From: Reyranella sp.
Lineage (GTDB): Bacteria; Pseudomonadota; Alphaproteobacteria; Reyranellales; Reyranellaceae
Length of the DNA: 64,000 nt
Direction: 5' to 3'
NCBI RefSeq assembly: GCF_030651995.1
Contig: NZ_JAUSBN010000005.1
Coordinates: 213,865 to 277,864, forward strand
A program made the translations under genes and the position numbers. Position 1 is the first letter of the stretch. Each line of letters begins with the position of its first letter. The notes beneath the pieces were generated by a model. The model saw only the letters and a list, made by a program, of their open reading frames with translations. It was not told the origin of the DNA and ran no database searches. Shown here piece after piece: positions 44,255-52,288 of this stretch.

Positions 44255-45259
44255 TCAGGCGAGCTTCTCGACCGAAATCTCGTGGACGGCCCGGCCGTCG
44301 CGCTCGAAGGCCGTGATGTTGGCGATCGTGGTGGCGGCAATGCCCTGCAGGGCGTCGGCGGTGAAGAAGGCCTGGTGCCCGGTGACGAGGACGTTGGGGA
44401 AGGACAGGAGCCGGGCAAAGACGTCGTCCTGGATCACCTTGTCGGACAGGTCCTCGAAGAACAGGTCGGCCTCTTCCTCGTAGACGTCGAGACCGAGATG
44501 GCCCAGCCGCCCGTCCTTCAGCGCCGCGATCACGGCCGGCGTGTCGATCACCGCGCCGCGGCTGGTGTTGATCAGCATCGCGCCCGGGCGCAGGCGGGCG
44601 AGCGCCGCCGCGTCGATCAGGTGATGGGTTGCGGGCGTCAGGGGGCAATGGAGCGAGACGATGTCGGAGGCCGCCAGCAGCTCGGGCAGCTCGACATAGC
44701 GCACCCCCGCCGCGATGCAGGCCGCGTCGGGGGCTGGATCGACGGTGAGGATCGTGCAGCCGAAGCCCGCCAGGATGCGGGCGAAGGTGGCGCCGATGTG
44801 CCCGGTGCCGACGACGCCCACGGTGCGGCCCTTCATGTCGAAGCCCAGCAGCCCTTCCAGCGCGAAGTTGCCCTCGCGGACGCGGGCATAGGCGCGATGG
44901 ATGTTGCGGTTCAGCGCCAGCACGAGGGCGACGGCATGCTCGGCGACTGCATGCGGTGAGTATTCGGGCACGCGGGCGACGGTGATGCCGAGCTTCCGCG
45001 CGGCCGCGAGGTCGACGTTGTTGAAGCCCGTGCAGCGCAGCGCCACGAGGCGGACGCCCCCTCCGGCGAGCGCCTCGAGCACCTCCGCGGGCAGCGCATC
45101 GTTCACGAAGGCGCAAACCGCCGTCGCGCCCCGGACGAGGGTGGCGGTCTCGATCGTCAGGCGCGGTTCGAGATAGGCCAGCTCATGGCGGGCGGACGCG
45201 TTGGCGGCGTCCAGGAAATGCCGGTCGTAAGGCTTGGTGCTGAAAACCGCGACGCGCAT
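44255..45259 (-). CDS. ldhA: D-lactate-type 2-hydroxyacid dehydrogenase
   Basis: A 334-residue D-2-hydroxyacid dehydrogenase. MRVAVFSTKPYDRHFLDAAN and LVALRCTGFNNVDLAAARKL are typical of fermentative D-LDH (LdhA), and the NAD motif is VGVVGTGHIGATFARIL. The catalytic Arg is in INTSRGAVIDT, and the catalytic His, which normally pairs with a Glu, is in VTGHQAFFT. It should reduce pyruvate to D-lactate or work in reverse. The symbol follows sequence resemblance, and activity with related 2-oxoacids is possible. Confidence 0.85.
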   Translation of the reverse strand: MRVAVFSTKPYDRHFLDAANASARHELAYLEPRLTIETATLVRGATAVCAFVNDALPAEVLEALAGGGVRLVALRCTGFNNVDLAAARKLGITVARVPEYSPHAVAEHAVALVLALNRNIHRAYARVREGNFALEGLLGFDMKGRTVGVVGTGHIGATFARILAGFGCTILTVDPAPDAACIAAGVRYVELPELLAASDIVSLHCPLTPATHHLIDAAALARLRPGAMLINTSRGAVIDTPAVIAALKDGRLGHLGLDVYEEEADLFFEDLSDKVIQDDVFARLLSFPNVLVTGHQAFFTADALQGIAATTIANITAFERDGRAVHEISVEKLA

Positions 45260-45290
45260 GCGGGCGCCCGGGGTGCCGGTCCCGCCTCTC

Positions 45291-45443
45291 CTAGCCTTTC
45301 TGGCCGTGGCCGGTCGGGCGCTTGTCCTTTTTCACGGACTTCGGGCCGCCGCGCACGGCGTCCTTGGCGATCTGCCTGGTCGAGACACGGAGGGCCGCCT
45401 GGTGCTGACGGTCGTTGGGGGTGCGCTGGGGAGTCTTTGACAT
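45291..45443 (-). CDS. Small basic protein (50 aa)
   Basis: A 50-residue open frame from ATG 45443 to TAG 45291. The product is hydrophilic and basic: MSKTPQRTPNDRQHQAALRV, then IAKDAVRGGPKSVKKDKRPT and a Gly/His tail. A GAGCGGTG sits at the start codon, a weak ribosome site. Dense Lys/Arg and an otherwise empty interval between ldhA and the TetR gene support it being real. Function is unknown. It is shorter than most automatic cut-offs and easily missed. Confidence 0.55.
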   Translation of the reverse strand: MSKTPQRTPNDRQHQAALRVSTRQIAKDAVRGGPKSVKKDKRPTGHGQKG

Positions 45444-45599
45444 CACCGCTCAACGCCCGCCCGGTCTGGAAGTTGCCTGGAGTGCGCGCTGGCAGGATGG
45501 CGCGAAACGCGTCACACTCGCAGCGGCCTCGCGTGATCTCGCGGTGGCGGCCCAGGAGCGATAGAGACGGTGCAGGACAGCGAGCGGAAGCCCCCCACG

Positions 45600-46217
45600 A
45601 TGCTGAGCGCGACGGCGCTTTCCAAGCCGCCCCGCATGGACGGCAGGCGGCTGCGCAGCGAACGCACCAGGCAACTCATCATCGAGGCCTATCTGGCGCT
45701 GCTGCGCGAGAGTCCGGAGATCCCGACGGCGGCCGAGATCGCCAAGCGGGCCGGCTATTCCGTGCGCTCGATCTTCGAGCGGTTCGACGACCTGCTGGCC
45801 CTGAGTTTCGCCGTCGCGGACTATGCCCTGGCGGCGGGGCTGGCGCAGGCGGCGGTCCGCGATCTCGACGGCGATCGCGCGGCGCGTATCCGTTCCCAGG
45901 TCGAGACGCGGGCCGGCATCTGCGAGCAGTGGCTGCCGCTGTGGCGAGTGCTGTTGCACAACCAGCGGGAATCGCCCCTGCTGACGCTGCGCATCGACCG
46001 CATGCGCGACGCGGTGTGGGCGCGGCTGATGCTGATGTACCGGCCCGAGCTCTCGACCCTGGCGGAGACCGACCGGACGGCCCTGCTGATCACGCTGGAG
46101 GCGCTGACCGATTTCGAGAGCTGGGGCCGGATGCGCGAGCGTCACGGACTCAGCATCGAGGCGGCGCGCGACGTGTGGGTCCGCGCCATCGACCGGCTGT
46201 TGCCGCAGACGCCCTGA
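45600..46217 (+). CDS. TetR-family regulator (paralogue 1)
   Basis: A 205-residue repressor with the N-terminal helix-turn-helix RTRQLIIEAYLALLRESPEI, IAKRAGYSVRSIFERFDDL, and an all-helical C-terminal ligand domain. ATG 45600 is used; GTG 45570 in the same frame has an AGGAG upstream and is an alternative. The protein is strongly similar over its whole length to the TetR protein at 50580-51212 (shared GRRLRSERTRQLIIEAYLAL, GYSVRSIFERF, FESWG, DVWV-AIDR). The GST and HAD genes downstream may be targets. Confidence 0.9.
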   Translation: MLSATALSKPPRMDGRRLRSERTRQLIIEAYLALLRESPEIPTAAEIAKRAGYSVRSIFERFDDLLALSFAVADYALAAGLAQAAVRDLDGDRAARIRSQVETRAGICEQWLPLWRVLLHNQRESPLLTLRIDRMRDAVWARLMLMYRPELSTLAETDRTALLITLEALTDFESWGRMRERHGLSIEAARDVWVRAIDRLLPQTP

Positions 46218-46289
46218 GCCGCACACTTCCTGTTAGGCTATGAACGTCGATGGCCCTCGGGGCCGGTTGTCGTCATCGGGGATCAGGGA

Positions 46290-47018
46290 ATGCTCACGCT
46301 CTATCATGGCTGGAAATCGTCGGCGTCGCGGCGGGTGCGGTTGTGCCTGGCCGAGAAGGGCCTCCCCTTCGAGAGCAAGGTGATCGACCTCACGAAGATG
46401 GAGCATCACGCGCCCGCCTTCCTGAAGCTCAACCCCAACGGCGTCATTCCGCTGCTGATCCTCGAGGACGGGCGCTCGCTCTACGAGAGTGGCACGATCT
46501 GCGAATATATCGACGAGACCTGGCCCGAGCCGCCGCTGCGACCGGCGGACGCCTACGGACGGGCCGTGATGCGCAACTGGATCCGCCATGTCGACGGGCT
46601 GATCGGCAACCTGATCATCTTCAACTGGGCGCACTCCATGGCCAAGGTCGCCACGCAATGGTCCGATGCTGAACTCGCCGAAAAGCTGGCCAACGTCCCC
46701 AGCAAGGAACGGCGCGAGGCGTGGCTGCGCACCGCGCGCAAGCCCTATACCGAGGAGGAGCGCCAGGAGGCGCGCACCAAGCTGAAGGTCGGGCTGGTCG
46801 ACCGCATGGAAGAGACGCTGCGCCACAGCCGGTGGCTGGCCGGCGACAGCTATTCGCTGGCCGACATCGGCGCGGTGCCCTTCATCAAGCGGATCGACGA
46901 GGAGATCGCACCGGAGGAGATCACACCGGCCAGGCATCCCAGGGTCGCCGCCTGGTGGACGGCGATCCAGTCGCGGCCGGCCTTCGCCACCGCCAAGATA
47001 GGGCCCTTCACGGGATGA
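46290..47018 (+). CDS. Glutathione S-transferase family protein
   Basis: A 242-residue GST. The thioredoxin-like N-terminal domain reads MLTLYHGWKSSASRRVRLCL, the glutathione-binding segments are NPNGVIPLL and LYESGTICEYI, and an alpha-helical C-terminal domain has the usual DSYSLADIGAVP N-capping motif. It probably conjugates or uses glutathione in detoxification or in isomerase/dehalogenase reactions. The TGA overlaps the next ATG, so it is coupled to a HAD hydrolase. Confidence 0.93.
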   Translation: MLTLYHGWKSSASRRVRLCLAEKGLPFESKVIDLTKMEHHAPAFLKLNPNGVIPLLILEDGRSLYESGTICEYIDETWPEPPLRPADAYGRAVMRNWIRHVDGLIGNLIIFNWAHSMAKVATQWSDAELAEKLANVPSKERREAWLRTARKPYTEEERQEARTKLKVGLVDRMEETLRHSRWLAGDSYSLADIGAVPFIKRIDEEIAPEEITPARHPRVAAWWTAIQSRPAFATAKIGPFTG

Positions 47019-47707
47019 GGGAGCCTGTGACGAGCGGCGCGCGCACCATCACCTTCGATTTCTACGGCACGCTGGTACAGTGGCACGAAGGCGTCGAGGC
47101 CGGCTTCCGAGCCATCGCCGCGCGCCACGGCAAGCCGGCGATGGACCCTGCGCCTCTCATCCACGCCTTCCATGCCGAGGGCCGCCGGCGGCGCGACACA
47201 CCGCCCTGGCGGCCCTATCGCGACGTGCTGCGCGAGAGCCTGCGGTTCGCGATGAACCAGGGCGGGCTTGCGATGACGGAAGCTGATGTCGATGGACTCA
47301 TCGCAGGATTGTCGCGGCTGCCGGCGCATGCCGACGTGCCGGCGGCGCTCGCGTCCCTGCGGGCCGGCGGCTGGCGCCTGGCGGCGATCTCCAACACCGA
47401 CGACGACCTGATCGCGGGCAGCCTGCCGAGCCTGGGCCTCACCCTCGATGCCGTGATCACCGCGCAGCAGGCCCGCGCCTACAAGCCGGACCTGCGCCTG
47501 TTCCGCCATGCCCATGAAGGGCTCGGCGTGACGCCGCAACAGACAGTGCATGTCGCGGCGAGCCAGCCGCTCGACATGGCGGTGTGCAAGGCGCTCGGCA
47601 TCCGCGCCTACTGGGTGAACCGGCGGGGCGAGACGGCCGACCCGCAATGGTTTCCCTTCACCGAGGTGACGGACGTGGCCGAGGCGGCCCTGTCCATTCT
47701 CCAGTGA
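47015..47707 (+). CDS. HAD-family hydrolase (haloacid dehalogenase-like)
   Basis: A 230-residue HAD protein. Motif I is ITFDFYGTLVQW, which normally begins D-x-D but has Tyr in place of the second Asp (as in 2-haloacid dehalogenases); motif II is AAISNTDDDLI, and motif III has Lys in ARAYKPDLRLF. A substituted second Asp argues for dehalogenase-like rather than phosphatase chemistry. It is translationally coupled to the GST gene, and together they could act on halogenated or electrophilic compounds. The substrate is inferred only. Confidence 0.9.
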   Translation: MREPVTSGARTITFDFYGTLVQWHEGVEAGFRAIAARHGKPAMDPAPLIHAFHAEGRRRRDTPPWRPYRDVLRESLRFAMNQGGLAMTEADVDGLIAGLSRLPAHADVPAALASLRAGGWRLAAISNTDDDLIAGSLPSLGLTLDAVITAQQARAYKPDLRLFRHAHEGLGVTPQQTVHVAASQPLDMAVCKALGIRAYWVNRRGETADPQWFPFTEVTDVAEAALSILQ

Positions 47708-47726
47708 GGCGATCCAGGGCTGACCG

Positions 47727-47942
47727 TCAGGCGCGCACGAGCGACTTGATGGCAAGCGCCGGCTTGCCGGACTTCTCGGCGACCTCGCGATCCTGCTCCT
47801 CGATGATCTGCCGGGCCGGCAAGTCTTTTTCGAGCCCTTCGAGGGCCTCGAGCGGTACGCGGCGGTTGGAGCGCTGGCTGCCGTCCTCGTAGATGACGTT
47901 GAACAGCACGTATTCCGAACGCTTGTTGGATTTCTTACCCAT
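47727..47942 (-). CDS. Small conserved-looking hypothetical protein (71 aa)
   Basis: A 71-residue protein starting MGKKSNKRSEYVLFNVIYED and ending with basic residues (IKSLVRA). The middle is RRVPLEALEGLEKDLPARQI followed by IEEQDREVAEKSGKP. It is strongly charged with no signal or membrane segment. The coding frame, good start and isolated position between a convergent HAD gene and the csp region suggest a real gene. I cannot name a family. Confidence 0.65.
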   Translation of the reverse strand: MGKKSNKRSEYVLFNVIYEDGSQRSNRRVPLEALEGLEKDLPARQIIEEQDREVAEKSGKPALAIKSLVRA

Positions 47943-48089
47943 CGGGGGCCTCCATATCGGTTCAAGTCCGTCGACGGAGAGGGGGGCTCGCGCGCCCGAT
48001 CGACGGATCGACGCGACACTTCAGCAACCGTCGCCGGTCGCCGCGGTTCCCGCCACGCCGGCAGCGCCGCGCCCGTAACGGGAAAGCCA

Positions 48090-48124
48090 AAGAAAAGCCC
48101 CGCACCCAGAGGGTGCGGGGCCAA
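48090..48124 (-). terminator. Rho-independent terminator of the cold-shock gene
   Basis: On the minus strand GCCCCGCACCC and GGGTGCGGGGC form a perfect 11-base stem with a 3-base loop, followed by TTTTCTTT. It starts about 48 bases after the csp stop codon. Confidence 0.93.
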
Positions 48125-48168
48125 TCTCGTATTCCGAGACGTGGCCGCCGTTACCGGCGGCCGCGCGA

Positions 48169-48381
48169 TCAGCCGATCGTCTTCAGATTGTCGGCAGCCA
48201 TCTTGCCGCTGCGACGGTCAGCGACGAGTTCGAACTCGACCTTCTGACCTTCGTTGAGCGTGCCCAGGCCGGCGCGCTCGACGGCGCTGATGTGCACGAA
48301 GGCATCGGCACCGCCGTTGTCCGGCTGGATGAAGCCGAAGCCCTTCTGAATATTGAACCACTTCACGGTTCCCGTCGCCAT
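48169..48381 (-). CDS. cspA: Cold-shock domain protein
   Basis: A 70-residue cold-shock protein with RNP1 KGFGFIQP and RNP2 AFVHIS. It binds single-stranded RNA or DNA and acts as an RNA chaperone. The length is typical of CspA-like proteins. The start at 48381 is preceded by AAAGGG. A long leader (up to about 250 bases) and a strong terminator fit a monocistronic, possibly leader-regulated transcript. The csp paralogue type cannot be assigned, so the symbol is generic. Confidence 0.95.
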   Translation of the reverse strand: MATGTVKWFNIQKGFGFIQPDNGGADAFVHISAVERAGLGTLNEGQKVEFELVADRRSGKMAADNLKTIG

Positions 48382-48639
48382 GGGTAACCCTTTCACTACT
48401 TTAGATATGCTGAACCGCGCGGCATCCCACTTATTAAAATGGAACGCGCAGCGGGCCGTCGAATTCGCACTGGTTTTCGGGATCAAAGTTCGGGAGCGAG
48501 CTGCCGGCGAGGCCGGGAACGCGGACCAAATCGTCTGTCCGTCTATCGACCGGGTGCATATGGCCTTTTGCCGGGACTTTTGCAAGGACCGTTTGGCCAC
48601 GGACGGCTAAGGTCCGCCAAGGCATGCAGGGGAGTTCGC
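48382..48639. other. Divergent region csp / monooxygenase
   Basis: These 258 bases hold the csp promoter and probable long 5' leader, with an AT-rich run near 48400-48440. I see no supported gene, and cannot establish a leader fold by eye. Confidence 0.4.
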
Positions 48640-50109
48640 GTGGCCAACAATCCGAAAGTGCTGATCACGGGTGCGGGCCCGGTGGGCCTGACCCTCGCCA
48701 ACGAGCTGGTGCGGCACGGTATCTCCGTCCGTATCGTCGACAGGTCGGCCGCCCGTACGGACAAGTCCAAGGCGCTCGTCCTGTGGAGCCGCACCCTCGA
48801 ACTGCTGGATGATGCCGGCTATGCCAAGGACTTCCTGTCGTCCGGCATGCCGGCGCATGGTGCGCAGATCTCGACCGGCAAGCAGGTCGTGGCCAAGGTC
48901 TCGTTCGACCAGATCGACAGCCGCTTCGCCTACGCGCTGATGATCGCGCAAAGCGAGACCGAGAGGGTGCTCGAGGAACGACTGGCGGCCGCCGGCGTGA
49001 CGGTCGAGCGCACGGTCGAACTGACGCGTTTCTCCGACAAGGGCGCCGCCGTCGAAGCGGAGCTCACGAAGGCGAACGGCAAGCGGGAAACGCTCGAGGC
49101 CGACTGGCTGGTCGGGTGCGATGGCGCCCACTCGACCGTGCGGCACGGGCTGGGCTTCGCGTTCGAGGGCTCGACGCTCCAGTCCCACTGGGCGCTGGCC
49201 GACGGCCACCTCGAAGGCCTCGCGCCGGCGGATCATCTCCACATCTTCTGGCACCGCGACGGCATCCTCGCCTTCTTCCCGATCGGCGGCGATCGCTGGC
49301 GGGTGATCGCCAATCTCGGCCCGGCCAGGGACGGCGAAACCCATCCCGACCCTACCCTCGACGACATCAACGCCCTGATGGCGCGTCGCGGCTCGCCGGG
49401 CATCGTGATGTCCGATCCGGTCTGGCTGGCCGCCTTCCGCATCAACGAGCGCAAGGTCAGGGACTATTCGAGGGGTCGTGTGTTCCTGGCCGGCGATGCG
49501 GCGCACATCCACAGCCCGGCAGGCGGCCAGGGCATGAACACCGGAATGCAGGACGCCTTCAATCTCGCCTGGAAGCTGGCGCTCGTCATCGACGGCGCCG
49601 CAAAACCGTCGCTGCTCGACAGCTACTCGACGGAGCGCACGGCGGTCGGCGACCGCGTGCTGAAGAATGCCGGACGCCTCACGGAGGCGGCCACGCTCAG
49701 CAATCCACTGCTGCAGGACGTGCGCAACGCGGTCCTGCGCTTCGCGGCGACTTTTCCGCACTTCCAGCACAAGGTGGCCGACCAGCTCGCCGAGATGGAC
49801 ATCGGCTATCCCGACAGTCCGCTCTCGGCCAGGAATGGCCACGTGGCGACCGGACCGCGATCGGGCGAGCGCTGGCCGCACCGGCTGCCCGAGGGGGCCG
49901 GCGGCCGGAAGTTCACCGCCCTCGGGCCGGCCGATATCGTGGCGGGTCTCGCCGCCAGGTTTCCAAGACTGGTCGTCGCTGCGCCGGCACGGGATCCGTC
50001 GCACGCGACCGCAGTGCGCCTGATCCGGCCCGATGGATACGTGGGCTTCGCCGGGTCGCCGAAGGACGCCCCGCGCGCCGAAGCCTACCTGACGATTTTG
50101 GCCCCCTGA
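48640..50109 (+). CDS. FAD-dependent aromatic monooxygenase (PheA/TfdB-like)
   Basis: A 489-residue class A flavin monooxygenase with FAD motif VLITGAGPVGLTLANELVRH, DG motif WLVGCDGAHSTVRHGLG and second FAD motif VFLAGDAAHIHSPAGGQGMN. The C-terminal thioredoxin-like extension (IVAGLAARFPRLVVAAP) is typical of phenol-hydroxylase and polyketide oxygenase relatives. The substrate is unknown. GTG 48640 is preferred because GGGGAG lies 6 bases before it; no ATG fits. It overlaps the convergent STAS-like gene by about 25 bases. Confidence 0.9.
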   Translation: MANNPKVLITGAGPVGLTLANELVRHGISVRIVDRSAARTDKSKALVLWSRTLELLDDAGYAKDFLSSGMPAHGAQISTGKQVVAKVSFDQIDSRFAYALMIAQSETERVLEERLAAAGVTVERTVELTRFSDKGAAVEAELTKANGKRETLEADWLVGCDGAHSTVRHGLGFAFEGSTLQSHWALADGHLEGLAPADHLHIFWHRDGILAFFPIGGDRWRVIANLGPARDGETHPDPTLDDINALMARRGSPGIVMSDPVWLAAFRINERKVRDYSRGRVFLAGDAAHIHSPAGGQGMNTGMQDAFNLAWKLALVIDGAAKPSLLDSYSTERTAVGDRVLKNAGRLTEAATLSNPLLQDVRNAVLRFAATFPHFQHKVADQLAEMDIGYPDSPLSARNGHVATGPRSGERWPHRLPEGAGGRKFTALGPADIVAGLAARFPRLVVAAPARDPSHATAVRLIRPDGYVGFAGSPKDAPRAEAYLTILAP

Positions 50110-50510
50110 GCCGTCGGTTTCGCGGCCGCAGGCTTCGCCGGCAAGTAACGGAACGTCATGAGCCAGCCGCGGGCCTGAAGCGGATCCGTGAACACGCGGA
50201 ACGGCCGCGCCCCCACGCGCTGCTTCAGCAGCACCGCCATGTCGATGTTCAGGGCGCCCAGCACGACCATGGCGACGGGACCGGCATCGCCGCCAACGCC
50301 GTATTCGACCACCGTTCTGGCCACCGACTCCAGGTCGTCGCGATCCAGGCTGAGATTGCCGACCATGAGATCGACCAGCTTGGCATGGGCCTTGGTCCCT
50401 TCCCGCACGGTGGCACTTAGATAGTCTTCGATGTCCTGCCGGCCGATGTCGCCTTGCCCGACGACGGTCAGGATTCCGAACTCGTCGCTGCGCATCCAAC
50501 GAAGCGGCAT
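50085..50510 (-). CDS. STAS/SpoIIAA-like protein (paralogue 1)
   Basis: A 141-residue protein that begins MPLRWMRSDEFGILTVVGQG and has a late ARPFRVFTDPLQARGWL. The pattern of an initial beta hairpin, D-x4-YL, and RVF-x-D-x4-R-x-WL resembles SpoIIAA-like/STAS-fold proteins. It is clearly related to the product at 51327-51716 on the other side of a TetR gene. GGGAGGG precedes ATG 50510. The function is unknown; a switch or scaffold role is the family expectation. Confidence 0.75.
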   Translation of the reverse strand: MPLRWMRSDEFGILTVVGQGDIGRQDIEDYLSATVREGTKAHAKLVDLMVGNLSLDRDDLESVARTVVEYGVGGDAGPVAMVVLGALNIDMAVLLKQRVGARPFRVFTDPLQARGWLMTFRYLPAKPAAAKPTAQGAKIVR

Positions 50511-50579
50511 GCGTACCCTCCCAACGTGAACGACACTACACGTCAACAACGCAGCCGGGCAAAAATTTGCAGCGGAAGA

Positions 50580-51212
50580 TCAGGGACTTCCCGGGAGCAT
50601 CCGGTCGATGGCAGAGACCCAGACGTCGAGGGCCGAATCCCAGGCCACACCGAAATCTTCCCGCAACGCGCCCCAGCTTTCGAAGCTTGTAAGCGTCACC
50701 ACCGCCAGGACCAGCGCCTCGCGCGCTGGTGGATCCAGTCTTGCCAGTTCCGGTTGGTACATCAGCTCCACGCGCTCGACGTTGGCACGGCGGACGGCCA
50801 GCACGCGCAACCGCAGATCGGTGATTTGTTCCTGGACCGGCTTGGCCGTGAGGATCCGCCACAGCGGCAGCCATTTCTCGCAGGCCTGCGCCCGCGTGCG
50901 GACATGCGAGCGGATGCGGGTGGCTCGATCGCCCTCGGTAGCGCGCGCCACCGCCTCGGCCTGGCCGAGCGCGATCGCGTAGTCCGCCGCAGCAAGGCTC
51001 AGCGCATCGAGATCGGAAAAACGCTCGAAAATGGACCTTACGGAATAGCCGGCGCGGCCCGCGATCTCGGCCGTGGTCGGCATGCGCCGGTGTTCCAGCA
51101 GGAGCGCCAGATAGGCCTCGATGATGAGCTGCCGCGTCCGCTCGCTGCGCAGGCGCCGGCCGTCGAGACGGGTGTTTGCGGCTGCGGCGAGGTCGAGGTC
51201 CTGCGAGGACAC
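50580..51212 (-). CDS. TetR-family regulator (paralogue 2)
   Basis: A 210-residue repressor with helix-turn-helix TTAEIAGRAGYSVRSIFERF. GTG 51212 is chosen because TTGGAG lies eight bases upstream; a TTG at 51239 is also in frame. It shares long blocks with the TetR protein at 45600-46217 (DGRRLRSERTRQLIIEAYLA, LTSFESWG, DVWVSAIDRMLP), so the two arose by duplication. It is flanked by two paralogous STAS-like genes, one divergent, which could be its targets. Confidence 0.9.
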   Translation of the reverse strand: MSSQDLDLAAAANTRLDGRRLRSERTRQLIIEAYLALLLEHRRMPTTAEIAGRAGYSVRSIFERFSDLDALSLAAADYAIALGQAEAVARATEGDRATRIRSHVRTRAQACEKWLPLWRILTAKPVQEQITDLRLRVLAVRRANVERVELMYQPELARLDPPAREALVLAVVTLTSFESWGALREDFGVAWDSALDVWVSAIDRMLPGSP

Positions 51213-51326
51213 TGTCTGGGCTCCAATAAGAATAGGCAAGCACCACTAAGGCGGCGCGGCGGCAGAGTCACCCCCTCCTTTCGCCGCTCTGGTGCTCCTT
51301 TCGCGACACTGGCAAGTTCCCCCGCC

Positions 51327-51716
51327 ATGCCGCTGCACTGGACCATCGACTCCAAGACGAAGCTGCTCACCGCCGTGGCGGAGGGCGATGTCACGCGGGC
51401 CGAATTCGAGTCCTATCTCGACATGATCGATCAGGCCGGCCTTCACACGTATCGCAAGCTGTTCGACGGCATGGGCGCCGACACCAGCATGGGGCCGGAG
51501 CACATTCTGGCGATGGGCGTGCGCATGCGCACATCCCACCAGACTCAACCCGTCGGTCCGCTGGCGGTCGCCGTCGCGGAGGACAAGGTCGCCCTGTTTG
51601 CCCGCGTGCTCGGCATGCTGGCGGCGGCGACCAGACCGATGCGCGTCTTCCACGATGCCGGTCCGGCCCGCGACTGGATCCTGAAGCAGCCGCCTGGCAA
51701 GAGCGCAGCTATCTAG
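51327..51716 (+). CDS. STAS/SpoIIAA-like protein (paralogue 2)
   Basis: A 129-residue protein, MPLHWTIDSKTKLLTAVAEG at the start and TRPMRVFHDAGPARDWILK near the end. It aligns by eye over most of its length with the protein at 50085-50510 (MPL-W, EGDVTRAEFESYL, RVF-D-x4-R-W). It is divergent from the TetR gene with 114 bases between starts. Only two bases separate its stop from the convergent SET-domain gene. The family is not securely named. Confidence 0.75.
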   Translation: MPLHWTIDSKTKLLTAVAEGDVTRAEFESYLDMIDQAGLHTYRKLFDGMGADTSMGPEHILAMGVRMRTSHQTQPVGPLAVAVAEDKVALFARVLGMLAAATRPMRVFHDAGPARDWILKQPPGKSAAI

Positions 51717-51718
51717 GA

Positions 51719-52159
51719 TCAGCGGCGGCGGCGCGCCTTTGCCCGTGACGTCGCCGGAACCTCCTCGTCGCGGCTGAGGTTGTCGTGGTGCTCGTCCATG
51801 AGACGGTAGTCCATGGTGAGCTCCTCCCCGGCCTTGATGTCGCGCAACGCATAGTAGGTCACGTCGCCGTCGTCGGAGCCGATGTTGGGATCGGCATCGT
51901 GGTTCATGTACCAGCCGGTCGAGATTCGCAGGAAGTCCAGCGGCGCCCAGTAACCGCCGCTGACGCGGATGCCGAAGCGCTTGATGAGCTGGACCTGCGG
52001 CGAGGCATGTGCCCGGGCGAGCGGGATGAAGCGGCTGTCCTTGCCGTCCCACACCCGGACGGACTCGCCCTTCCCGATGTCGATGTCGGCAAAGCAGCCG
52101 AGCCCGTGGATGGCAGAGGGGCCTAGATGGACGAACGCCTTGCTGGCCTTGCGCTTCAT
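51719..52159 (-). CDS. SET-domain protein (putative lysine methyltransferase)
   Basis: A 146-residue protein with a minimal SET fold: VHLGPSAIHGLGCFADIDIG at the start, then YMNHDADPNIG (the N-H motif for S-adenosylmethionine) and YYALRDIKAGEELTMDYRL (the catalytic Tyr region). The tail is basic (SRAKARRRR). SET proteins methylate lysines, and in bacteria the targets are mostly undefined. ATG 52159 begins on the SET domain; the longer opening to 52789 is antisense to the next gene. The start of the divergent DUF3300 gene is 130 bases away. Confidence 0.9.
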   Translation of the reverse strand: MKRKASKAFVHLGPSAIHGLGCFADIDIGKGESVRVWDGKDSRFIPLARAHASPQVQLIKRFGIRVSGGYWAPLDFLRISTGWYMNHDADPNIGSDDGDVTYYALRDIKAGEELTMDYRLMDEHHDNLSRDEEVPATSRAKARRRR

Positions 52160-52288
52160 GGACTCACCACTCTCGGGGACTCGGACGGGCGGCGCGTGAA
52201 TACCCCGCGCCGGCACGGCAGCGCAACGTGGACGAAGCGGTGAAACTGCAGATAGGCTGTCCGCAGCGTCAGGGCTCGGAGGTCTGGG

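Noticed and set aside
47893..48078. Rightward 61-residue frame between the HAD gene and csp
   Set aside because: It starts inside the 71-residue leftward gene, and its Arg/Pro/Ala-rich product has no domain features.
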